A stretch of 64,000 nucleotides of DNA from Ustilaginoidea virens (taxonomy: Eukaryota > Ascomycota > Sordariomycetes > Hypocreales > Clavicipitaceae): positions 1,612,001-1,676,000 of the forward strand of contig NC_057321.1 of the NCBI RefSeq assembly GCF_000687475.1, in the 5' to 3' direction. The notes under the pieces are model-generated. The model did not search any database. It worked only from the letters and a program-made list of their open reading frames with translations, and was not told the origin of the DNA. Both the position numbers and the translations under genes were made by a program. Shown in pieces: positions 1 through 9,406 of this stretch. The stretch's first letter is position 1; every line of letters begins with the position of its first letter.

Positions 1-369
1 TATTATATATGTGGCAAAGCGAGCATTACGGGGAGCTTTCTTACTGGCTACCTTGGATGCCTGGGCCTACCCCTCCTTCGTGTATATATAGGATAGCTTT
101 CCCCCTTCTTTCTAGATAGTAGAAGGGTAGCACAATCGAGTCTGTTAATGCACTATATGCCTCTTAACTTCTTACCTTCCCTGCGTTTTCTGGTTATTTT
201 ATATTTGCCTTGCCTTTACACTTGCCCTGCTTTATAGCACTTGTATAGTCTTAGGACTTATGAAAAATCTAGTATTATACTAAGATTAGTTCACAGGTCG
301 CAGACAGTCTCGTGCCATCTAGCTAGCTAGTAAGGCTCTGCTTTTATAGTGACCTTGAGAATTGCAATA
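1..369 (+). repeat. B1 5' LTR, partial (cut by window edge)
   Basis: This matches the last half of the B1 3' LTR (from 11789) with three differences seen by eye, at about 10, 69 and 260. All are C/T or G/A, and the changed base is in this copy. It ends in GCAATA, directly followed by the primer site. About 356 bp of the LTR lie outside the window. Confidence 0.93.
83..92 (+). promoter_or_regulatory. candidate TATA box in B LTR
   Basis: TATATATAGG sits about 440 bp into the B LTR, and the same string recurs at the same offset in the other B LTRs. Its place inside the LTR fits the RNA polymerase II promoter of a retrotransposon. No transcript start can be proven from sequence. Confidence 0.45.
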
Positions 370-384
370 GGTTATGAGCCCGGG
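370..384 (+). other. primer binding site, initiator tRNA-Met half-tRNA type (B1)
   Basis: GGTTATGAGCCCGGG follows the LTR end directly. Its complement, CCCGGGCTCATAACC, matches the anticodon stem-loop of initiator tRNA-Met including the CAT anticodon, not the tRNA 3' end. Priming from a cleaved 5' half of tRNAi-Met is established for Drosophila copia and yeast Ty5. The same site is intact in B3 and A3. Confidence 0.8.
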
Positions 385-1094
385 TTTTACTTCTTTGTTT
401 TTACCCTACCTCTTTTGTGTTCACCCCTTGGTCTCTCTTGCTTATTAGTACTACTAATATAGCTATCCTTTGGTATCCTCGGCTTACCCTTATTACCTTT
501 GGCTTACCCTTTATTACCTACGGTATTACCCTGCGGCAATTAACGGCGTACCTCTACGGTAACTTACGGCGTAACCTTACGGTACTCTTAGCGTAACCTT
601 ACGTTATTTTCGGAGTAACCTACGGCACCTACGGATTTTATAGTGTGATATCTACTACACTATACTACTATATAACACCTTTTCCCCTAGTGCACGACTT
701 ATACTGCACTATACGGCACTTGTTATACTCTCCCACTTATAGCACCTTTGGTACGGTACTTACGGCACCTTTTTATATTACGGCACCTACGGCACCCACG
801 GCTTCTACAGCACTTACGGCACCCACGGCACTTACGGCACCTTTATATTACGGCACCATATAAGCACCTTGAACACCAACGCTATAATACGGACCTGCAC
901 AACGCCTACGGCATCTGTGCTTTTATACTGAGACCTACCGCTATACTCTGCGGTTACCTTTTATAGTAGGCTACTAGCCACTATATTTACTAGCTGTCTA
1001 GCTAGTTACTCGACTATTTTGCTAGCTATTTAGCTGGTTATTCATCTGTTTATATAGCTATTGGCACCATTTTTAATGACTTTTAACCATTATA
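385..1094 (+). other. B1 untranslated leader, rich in short tandem repeats
   Basis: This stretch between primer site and gag start has no convincing gene. It holds three repeat zones: TTACCTTTGGC/TTACGGTA-like repeats at about 470-640, ACGGCACC-type 9-mers at about 751-857, and a degenerate CTAGCTATTTTACT-like repeat at about 975-1060. The short frames here translate only the repeats. The B3 leader has the same zones with different copy numbers. Confidence 0.7.
751..857 (+). repeat. 9-bp minisatellite in B1 leader
   Basis: The unit ACGGCACCY (variants ACGGCACTT, ACGGCTTCT) is repeated about ten times with two TTTATATT interruptions. The same array is found inverted in the B3 leader around 24740-24860. 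Confidence 0.8.
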
Positions 1095-1360
1095 ATGGCA
1101 CAGTCTAGGCCTTCCACTTATAAGGCCACTTTGGATTCCAACTCTAAAGCTAATCTTACTGTACGACTATAGCGAGATATGGACGATATAAAGTCCCAGA
1201 TGAACACCCTAACTATCCTTATACAAGGCTTAGTTAGTAGGCAAAATAGTAACGTTCCTACTATTACAATTAGCAAGGAACTAGTAGAGGCTACTAGCCC
1301 TACTATCTCCGGTCCTACTAATATGAACAGTAAGGACCCTATAGAGGCTACTAGCCCTAC
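1095..1360 (+). pseudogene. B1 gag, N-terminal part
   Basis: The frame starts at ATG 1095 and would continue in the same frame at 8951 once A1 and one copy of its CCTAC target duplication are removed. There is one TAG stop (1170-1172) where the family has Gln, a CAG-to-TAG change. The visible part holds the conserved MDDIKSQMN segment and then T/P/S-rich repeats of the form KDPxEATSPT. Compared with B3, most of the Gag body is missing here and those repeats stand in its place. It is Gag by position and by similarity to B3. Confidence 0.75.
1356..1360. repeat. A1 target-site duplication, left (CCTAC)
   Basis: CCTAC abuts A1 here and again at 8951-8955, the 5-bp duplication expected of copia integrase. 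Confidence 0.92.
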
Positions 1361-2075
1361 TGTTGCAAAATGGTGATTCAGAACACTGTTGGAAATGTAC
1401 TAGATACCGACAGTGGCGTACAAGGCGTTGCAGAATAAAACAAAGAGCTGGTTAAAGATTTAAAGCGCACAAGAGGTTGACCAGAGCAAAGATGTCAGGG
1501 AAATCTGATTCTAATTGTTGGTGACTATTCTAGCTAGAAAGAGGGAATTTTGGGCATATTTCTACCATCTTGAAAAAGTGGTTGAAAATAATGAAAAACC
1601 GCAAAAATAGCGAAAAACCCGACGAAAAGTCGGTCTGCCCAACCGTGCCCAATATCCTACCCAATACCTACCCAACCAAGCCCAGTGGCTTATAGCGGTA
1701 TGCCGGATGCCCTATAACAGCCTGCCGTACGGGCCGGAAGCCCTATATCGGTCTGCCGTAAATGACCGGTATAGCGGGTGACTGTATATAGAAGGCCGAA
1801 AGTGCTGGTATTAGCAAGGTTTGCCCATTTGGTAATCCCATAGAAATGCGCCGCCTATTGTGGGCCCTGTGGCCCGCTGTGACCGGCCGCTGTGGCCGGC
1901 TGTGGGGCGCTGTGCCGGTGCCGTGACCGGCGCTGTGGCCCACTGTAATCGGCGTTGTGGGGCGCTATGCCCCACCATAGCGCCTAGTATAGCCACCGCG
2001 ATATCTCAACGTAGAGACATCGTACGGTAGCGAGACCAGTACCAAAATACAGCTAAAAAGGCGCTGATTTCAACA
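1361..2075 (-). repeat. A1 3' LTR
   Basis: A 715 bp LTR with TGTTG...CAACA ends, adjacent to the PPT at 2076-2084. Compared with the A1 5' LTR, its own changes are confined to positions from about 1668 rightward, that is, the internal-facing half. The outer half is clean. Confidence 0.95.
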
Positions 2076-2084
2076 CCCCCTCTG
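2076..2084 (-). other. A1 polypurine tract
   Basis: Read on the minus strand this is CAGAGGGGG directly before the LTR TGTTG. The same nine bases precede the 3' LTRs of every A and B element seen here. Confidence 0.85.
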
Positions 2085-2158
2085 ATTAGCAACATGGCTA
2101 ATCCTAGCGTTAGAATAAAAGAAAGAAGTCCCGTAAAAAATAAGAAAAAAAAGTTGAG

Positions 2159-5100
2159 CTATAGGGATTGCAACCCTAATAGCTGCCGAAATATGGGGAA
2201 TTTCGGGCTTGGGAGTGGTTTAGTAAGTCCATCCGCAGGCATATCTGTCGTGGGTAAATAAGATATTTTTACTAGGCCACCGTAGGCCTTCTCACGTATA
2301 TACCGGAATTTAAGCAAGGTATGCTTAGTGCGGGCATGCTGATTTGGGTCATTTGCGTTAGAAATAGACCCTTAGTTATCGCAATATAGTGGTATCGGGC
2401 GTTGAATATCGACCTAGATTTCTTTAAATAAATTAGATATCTATTCCACTTCGCGAAGCGCCTTAAGCATTGCATCAGACTCGGCTTTAAGTATTAACAA
2501 AACTATAGTCGAAGACCGTTTTAACCTCTAGCTAATAGGTCCACTATTTAAGGTAGTAAGATAACCACTAGTGGACTTCGAAGTCAGCCGGCACCCAGCA
2601 AAATCGCTGTTAGAAAATGCAGCTAATACTACGGTAGCTTTAGCGGCTCGGTAACAAATGGCTGTATTAGCCGTACCAGCTAAGTAGCGAAAAGCGCCCT
2701 TAGCAGTATTAAGCTGTATAATAGAAGCCTGTTGTATATATCGTGATAGGTACTGTGTCGGAAAGGTAAGGTCAGGTCTTAATATTATTATCAACTATAT
2801 CGCTGTTCCTACTAGCTGCTGGAATAAGTGTTGATTACTAGCATCTAGCGGCATATTACCAGCCTCAGACTCAGTAAGTATACCGGGCTATAGTAGGATT
2901 AGATGCGGTTGTGCATCCTTAAGGTTGAATTTCTTAAAGACTTCCGCAATAAATTACGATTAGTGCAGCCATAATAGGCCCTTTTCTCTATCCCTAATAA
3001 TCTACACTCTAAGAAAGAAGGAGGCAGGTCCTCGGTCTTCTATAATATAAACCTTATGGAATTTGGCCTTAAGCTGGTCAATATAGCTAAGGTCCGGACC
3101 GACAATTAAGCAGTCATCCACATAGGTCACAATAAAGGTATACGTTCCTTTATTATAGAAGACGGCAGCATCAGAAAGTAACGGCTTAAAACCCTCTTAT
3201 ATTAGAAGGTCTTTTAACCGTAATTGCCATTCGCAAAGGCCTTATTTTAGCCTATACAAGGCTTTCTTTAATAGTATAACCTATAATACAGAGGGGTTAT
3301 ATCTAACCTTAGTAAGTAAGGCTAAAAGTCGACGACGCTACTAATCAGACCATAAGGCTAGGTTAGGTAAGAGTAGGCTTTCTGCAAATTCTAGAAAACT
3401 AGCTAGAATCTCTATATAAATCGTCTCCAGTAGTTCACTATTTAGAAAGGCACCAATAAAGTCGATCTGCTCTATTTCCTAGTTGTTTACAGCAGTAAGA
3501 GCAAGGATAATCCTCCATATTGGTAGGATCGAAGTAGAGGCATAGGTCTCCGTAAAATCTTGCCTAGATACCTGCATAAAGCCTTTGACAACTAATCGTG
3601 CCTTATATTTAACCGGGTTATTATTCGCATCTTTCTTAACGCGAAAAATAGGCCGGTTACGCAATATTTTCCTACTAGTAGGAACACTAGTCTTAGGAAT
3701 AAATTAGAAGATATTTAAATCGATTAATTATTCGAATTCCGAAAATAAGGCTTTTACCCAGCTATCTTTATATGGGCTATATAAGACTTCCTTCCAGCTA
3801 TTAGGCATACCTTCTAGGGCCCGTTTTGCAGCCTTAATCTTTACTGCACAGCAAATATCGTATATTTGCTAGTAAAAAGCATAGGAAGGGGGGAAATCCT
3901 ATGTGGGAGCCTTTAGGGGGCTGCCTAGGTATCTGAAAATCTGGTCGTTTTTCGGCTAGGTAGGTAGGAAAGCACTCTATTAGTCAGTCTATAGGTCAGA
4001 CTATTGGTCAGACTATTGGTTAGTCTGTGGGTTAGGCTATTAGTCAGCCTATAGGTCTAAAAGTGACCTATAGTATCTATAACCTAGGATACCTTATACG
4101 TCTCGTATTTGTAGCTGTATTCTTCCTCGAATTCTACCCCTAGTAGCCCTAACCTAGTATGGTTGAATAGGCACCTTTTCTAATACTCGAAACATTTTTT
4201 CCTACAGTCTTTTATTTAAGGCGATATTTAGACTCTCGAATTTCAGATATTCTAGTATAGATAGCGTTTTACTATAGCGAAATACTGTATTTACTAAGAA
4301 GCCGGGCGAAAAGGCAGAATCTATTATATCGGAAAGTCGCAGAAAATCAGTATATATAGGGCTTTGAGATTCGGACCATTGAAAATTTATTATATGGGGC
4401 AAGTCAGAATTTTCACTTGTGTGGGTTATGCCCACTTTTATAATAGATTCGGAAAATCTCTAAGATTAAGATTCCTGGTAATAAGAACTTTCTGTATTTC
4501 CTAGTATTTGCAGCCTTTTTGTATAGGAAAAAGGCGCATTTTCCTTAGCCAGTAAAAAAGGACCGTCTTACCTAAGCTGAAAAGCTGAGTTAGGCTAAAG
4601 CGATTTAGAATCGAAAGACGGCGAATTGCTGGGAAATATTGTAGAGTGCTGTAGCGGGCCAATTGGTAGGCCCACTGGTTGTAGCAGGCCTATTGGTTGT
4701 AGTAGGCCCGCTGATTATAGTGGATCTGTATGCTGTATTAGGCCTATTGGTTGTGGTGGGCCTGTGGGCTGTGTTGGATCCGTGGCCTATGGTAGGCCTA
4801 TGCCTTCGATTAGGCCTATACCGTCGGTCTTAGACGAAATAGGCATATTTAGGCGAGGCGACTTCTAAATAGGCTCTTCTAGAGCAATTTAGTCGATGTT
4901 TACCCCCTCTAAATTAGAAGGCGGTTAGAAATTAAAGGTGCCCTCTAGGCCACTTAAAATAGGGCCTATACCTTCATTTTAGTAGGTAAAGGTAATAAAA
5001 GAGGTCTTAGTGACGACCCAGCGATATGGGATATAGACGAGGTAGGTGCCGTTACCTAGCGTAGCTAGTAACCTACCTGACTCGGTCCGGGGGGCTAGCT

Positions 5101-7948
5101 TATGGCTGATAACCCGTTTTTCTGGAGGGATTAGCACCTCTATAGCCGCACTAATAGCCCTGAAGTTAGTAAGGTCGGGTAGGTAGTAGTGCATAATTTC
5201 CAGAAAGTCCTTCTTTAATTCCTCAAAAAGTGACGAAGAACGGTTTAAGACTGCTATTAGATTTACTAAGGTAGTAATACTAAGAATCACTGTAGACTAA
5301 AGGTAAGAAGGTAACCGAGACTAAAGTATAGTAGCTCTAAGTCGGTTAATAATAACCCGTATAGAGCGTTCTACTAACCCATTTTGCTTATAAATATAAG
5401 GGGAAAAGGTTAAAAAATCTATACCCTTAAGAGCTAGCTAGGCTATAATAACGTCATTAATTTCCTTGCCACTATTATAGTAGAATTTAATAGCTGATTT
5501 GCTATAGCGATTCCTAAGACCTTGGAAGAACCCCTATAATACTAGGAATACCGTGGGCCCTTCCTTATTAGGTAGTAAATACACCTAATAGAAGCGTGAT
5601 TTCTGGTCAATTAAAATGAGGCAAATAGGGCGTTTGTTGTATAGTAGAGGGTTAATTTGGAAGATATCGCCCTCTATAATATCTAAATAATATATAGGGT
5701 CTGGTATAGCCCCTGATATAAAACGCCGAACTGATTTTACCCTTTTATAGGCGATGCAGTTGAAATCAGAATCCTTTACCTTACTGAGATTAGGTAACCC
5801 TATAGTTAATGCATAGGTTTTCTTTAAAAGTTGGATTCCGATATGCCTAAGCCGGATATGCTAAAGTCCGGCTAATAATAGCAGCTTTTGATATTCTGTA
5901 TTAGCTGCTGGGGCTGGGTCGAGGGTGACCGGGGCCCTCTATGGTGGTTGGGCTGTATTGGGAATAGCAGCCTCTGTTGGTACCACCGAAAAACCAGGAC
6001 TAGCTAGTGGGTCAGCTGGTAAGTTAGCTGGTGGGTTAGCTTGCGAATTAGCTGGTGGAAGTGGAAGGTCTGAGTCAGCTGGTGGGGTAGGTAAATCCTC
6101 TAGTAGGGGATATTCCTCGTATTCTTCTAGGTTAGCTAGGGCAGGTAATTCGACCGAGATACTATATAAAGCCGGTTGATTTTGGCTGGAATAGTATAAA
6201 AACGGCGAATCTACCCCTTTCTATTATAAAAAGAAGCTATACTTCTTAAAATTAAGAAGCCTAATACACTTATTGTTGCTATTAACTAGGCTTTAGCCCT
6301 GAATACTGCTACGATTCAGATAGTATTTAACGCCGCTAAAGATGTTAATATTAAAAGCTAGTATAAAGAGGGCGTTAGTTAGCTCTAAGGTGCCCCACTG
6401 AGGTGGGTTGGTGGCCTATAGTACGGTAAAACGCGCTATGCCCCACCCACTAGGCTTGATTAGGCCACCACCTGTGCTGATGACTAGTCTATTTCCGGTA
6501 TAGTATTAGAAGTAGGTGAAGTGCTTTTTATCGTTGATAATATGCACTATAGAACCAGTATTATAGAGTAAGGAATCTATTGGCGTTTTCCTACCGGATT
6601 GTGCACTATAGCTAGTAGCTAGAAATTGCATATATTCGCGGTCCTAAAAGGAAGAATAGGCTATTTGACTAGGTATAAGACTTAGAGTATTATAATTCCC
6701 TAATATAAAGGAATTAATAGTCTTTTCGTCGGTCTTTTATAGGGTATCTGCTTTATTAGCTAAATCTTTCTTTTCTTTCTTCTTTTTATTTTCCGGCTTG
6801 CCTTATATGGCTAAAGAAGACCCTTATTATTAGGTAGAAAAAGACCCCTATTTCTTTTTATTGGTATTAATGGTAGTGTTTTTACCACCTTTACTAGTGT
6901 TATTACTAGCTGGCTTGCTACTATTGTTGTTAGTAGCGGCACTTTTGACCTTTGCGAGGTGGGTGGTAGCCCTTACTACTGATGATCCTTTAATGCATTA
7001 TTCTTCTAGTAAATCAACTATATAAAATTGCAGGTTAATATTTAATATATTTCCCTAAGTATAGGCGATTCTCATTATTATACGGTGCCATTCTGCCCAC
7101 TAAAAAAAGACCCTTTTTATAGTATATAAATACTGGCTGATTTAGTCGAAAGGTTGTATGTGGGAGCCTAAAATTTATAGCCTAGATAGGTAGCTATTAA
7201 AGGAGGCGTTAAAAGATTCTAAGGTACCCTTATAGCCTGTAAAATTTAGTTAATAGAAGGCAGGGTATAGGTAGGTCTGCTGTACGTCTGATGAGTGAGA
7301 ATACTATTTGGTAAGTAACGTAAAGGCTAACTCTAGGTTAGTGCACTAGTTAATAGCAGCAGCTAGTCCTTCTATGCAACTATTTTTAATAAGTAATAGT
7401 AAAAGTACTTGCTCTAAATCGTTAAACTTACTAGTAATAGAAGGTTCTTCGATAAATTTGGTAATATTAAGTGCCCTAAGTTGAATTATAAGGGCCTGTT
7501 TCTATTAGTCGAAGTTAGATACCCCCCTTAGCTTTTAGGATTCTTAGAATCTATTAGCTGTTTTGGCTAATTCCTTAATAGCTATAGCGCTAACTTGGCT
7601 GCTAATGCTGGGTGGAACCGGCAGGGGTTGCTGCTAGGCTTTAGGTAGTAATAGTAGGTTATTTCCTTTGCCTATAGGGGTTTGGAAGGTATCTATATCT
7701 ATCATATCCTAGGATGGTAGGCTAGTAGTAGGCTTAATTAGTCTATCTACTAAGGTGCCCACCTTATTAGCCAAAAAATCGATTTTAGAGTTCATTCGAT
7801 TAAATTTATAACTAAATTTTTTTCTTATTTCCTATTGGTCTTCCCTGAGCTGGGCAATTTCCTGGTTATTATTAGATTCTTCTACCTCTGCCGTATTAGG
7901 GACTTAATAGCCTAGGTTATTAGCGGTAGGAATGTTCTGACTAGCTAT
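2159..7948 (-). pseudogene. A1 gag-pol polyprotein, mutated
   Basis: It spans 1930 codons with no net frameshift, in copia order. Gag: about 6800-7948; the start codon is ATA instead of ATG. Lys-rich Gag tail: near 6780. Protease: 6551-6562, reading NTGS instead of DTGS. Integrase: the first catalytic Asp is kept, the second has become Asn (near 5484), and the Glu in LVERSI is kept. A long low-complexity linker follows at about 3900-4900. RT: YVDD at 3113-3124. RNase H: near 2590, the first Asp is Asn (SNSDFAG). Many TAG/TAA stops stand at Gln and Trp positions. It would have made its own capsid, protease, integrase and polymerase; this copy cannot be active. Confidence 0.9.
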
Positions 7949-8221
7949 TATAAGAAGAGAAAAGGTGCCGGAAAGTCTTAAAAATGCGAAGAAAATTAAG
8001 ACTAAAAATCTAAATAAAAAAAATCTAGAAGAAAGCTGCATTAAGGAATAACCTTAGAAAATCCTATTGCAAAAAGGATGTATTGCAGCTTGGTGTGGTA
8101 GCTAGGTTCCTAAATCTGGGGTGATTAGTCCCTTATTAGTAGATTTCTAGAAGGTTAGCTGCTAAATGCGTTAAAATCCTAAGTTAGCGTAAAAAAGTCT
8201 TAAGCTGGAAGCCTTAAGACA

Positions 8222-8235
8222 CCGGGCTTATAACC
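8222..8235 (-). other. A1 primer binding site, one base changed
   Basis: Read on the minus strand, GGTTATAAGCCCGG follows the 5' LTR. It is the tRNAi-Met anticodon-arm site with one G-to-A change in the anticodon complement (TATGAG to TATAAG). A3 keeps the unmutated form. Confidence 0.75.
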
Positions 8236-8950
8236 TATTGCAAAATGGTGATTCAGAATACTATTGGAAATATACTAGATACCGATAGTGGCGTACAAGG
8301 CATTGCAGAATAAAATAAAGAGCTGGTTAAAGATTTAAAGCGCATAAGAGGTTGACCAGAGTAAAGATATTAGGGAAATCTGATTCTAATTATTGGTGAC
8401 TATTCTAGCTAGAAAGAGGGAATTTTGGGTATATTTCTACTATCTTAAAAAAGTGGTTGAAAATAATAAAAAACCGCAAAAATAGCGAAAAACCCGACGA
8501 AAAGTCGGTCTGCCCAACCGTGCCCAATATCCTACCCAATGCCTACCCAACCAAGCCTAGTGGCTTATAGCGGTGTGCCGGATGCCTTATAACAGCCTGC
8601 CGTACGGGCCGGAAGCCCTATATCGGTCTGCCGTAAATGACCGGTGTAGCGGGTGACTGTATGTAGAAGGCCGAAAGTGCTGGTATTAGCAAGGTTTGCC
8701 CATTTGGTAATCCCGTAGAAATGCGCCGCCTATTGTGGGCCCTGTGGCCCGCTGTGACCGGCCGCTGTGGCCGGCTGTGGGGCGCTGTGCCGGTGCCGTG
8801 ACCGGCGCTGTGGCCCACTGTAATCGGCGTTGTGGGGCGCTGTGCCCCACCATAGCGCCTGGTATAGCCACCGCGATATCTCAACGTAGAGACATCGTAC
8901 GGTAGCGAGACCAGTACCAAAATACAGCTAAAAAGGCGCTGATTTCAACA
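8236..8950 (-). repeat. A1 5' LTR
   Basis: A 715 bp LTR aligned by eye to 1361-2075. There are about 25 differences, all C/T or G/A. Those belonging to this copy lie between 8236 and about 8590 (next to the internal region). From 8590 to 8950 it looks unmutated. Confidence 0.95.
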
Positions 8951-8955
8951 CCTAC
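8951..8955. repeat. A1 target-site duplication, right (CCTAC)
   Basis: This is the second copy of CCTAC, after the A1 LTR end CAACA. Confidence 0.92.
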
Positions 8956-9406
8956 TATTCAACCTTCTGCTATTACGACTAGCAAGGACCCTGTAGAGGC
9001 TACTAGCCCTACTACTATTAATGCCGCTTCTACTAATAACAGCAAGAATAATTCTACTAATAATAGGAAAAAGAAGCAGCAAAAGAAGAAGGAACAGGAC
9101 TCTAATAACAGCAGCAAACAGCAAAATATCGAGTCCTTTATTATAGGCAATTATAATACCCAGGATACTAATATATCCTATTCCTCTTCTTCTACCACTA
9201 TATCCACTGATATAAGCTATAGTGCTAAATCAGGCGGTAGAACCCCTAAGGATGCCCTCCTTTACGATACAGGCTCTACTTATCATATTGTAAATAATAA
9301 GAAGTATTTCACCACTTTTCACCATTTTGAGAAGGATAATAAGCCGGTAATTACTACTGGTGGTAGCCCTATTTCTCCTACTGGTTGGGGCACAGCACGA
9401 TTTACT
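8951..9406 (+). pseudogene. B1 gag tail and protease (same open frame as 9407-11311)
   Basis: The frame is open from 8951 without a stop and runs into the next entry. In order it holds a T/P/S repeat (KDPVEATSPTT), an Asn-rich then Lys/Gln-rich basic tail (NRKKKQQKKK) in place of a CCHC zinc knuckle, and an aspartic protease whose active site DTGS is intact at 9266-9277 (LLYDTGSTYHIVNN). Protease would cut the polyprotein inside virus-like particles. A downstream initiator ATG at 9407 would exclude the protease, so the natural start was the gag ATG at 1095, now cut off by A1. Confidence 0.8.

Larger units (their letters stand above)
1361..8950 (-). mobile_element. copia-type retrotransposon A1, full length, nested in B1
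   Basis: A complete 7590 bp element on the minus strand: 5' LTR 8236-8950, primer site 8222-8235, leader 7949-8221 (no gene), gag-pol remnant 2159-7948, PPT 2076-2084 and 3' LTR 1361-2075. It is flanked by CCTAC and splits the B1 gag frame. It belongs to the same LTR subtype as A2 (GATTCAGAA near the LTR end) and differs from the A3-A7 subtype (GACTCAGAA, CTAAGTACC). Confidence 0.95.

Noticed and set aside
645..966. Two short overlapping frames with TAPTALTAP-like translation
   Set aside because: They are translations of the ACGGCACC minisatellite in the B leader.
4626..4868. Repeated ~80-codon frame rich in GRPIGCGRP (also 16200-16442, 31684-31926, 46380-46622, 54542-54793, 61057-61320)
   Set aside because: It is antisense to the PQ-rich integrase-RT linker of family A; a mirror of a tandem repeat in the real frame.
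5925..6179. ~84-codon Gly/Ala/Ser-rich frame (also 32983-33237, 47679-47933, 41168-41359, 55865-56056)
   Set aside because: It is antisense to the PADxxANP-type linker between protease and integrase of family A.
8618..8920. 100-codon open frame in an A LTR (also at 12153-12497, 18967-19311, 28800-29102, 36944-37288, 43535-43798 and others)
   Set aside because: It lies wholly inside LTRs, runs through the GC-rich repeat block, has Pro/Arg/Gly/His-rich low-complexity translation and shows no family likeness. It recurs only because the LTR recurs.
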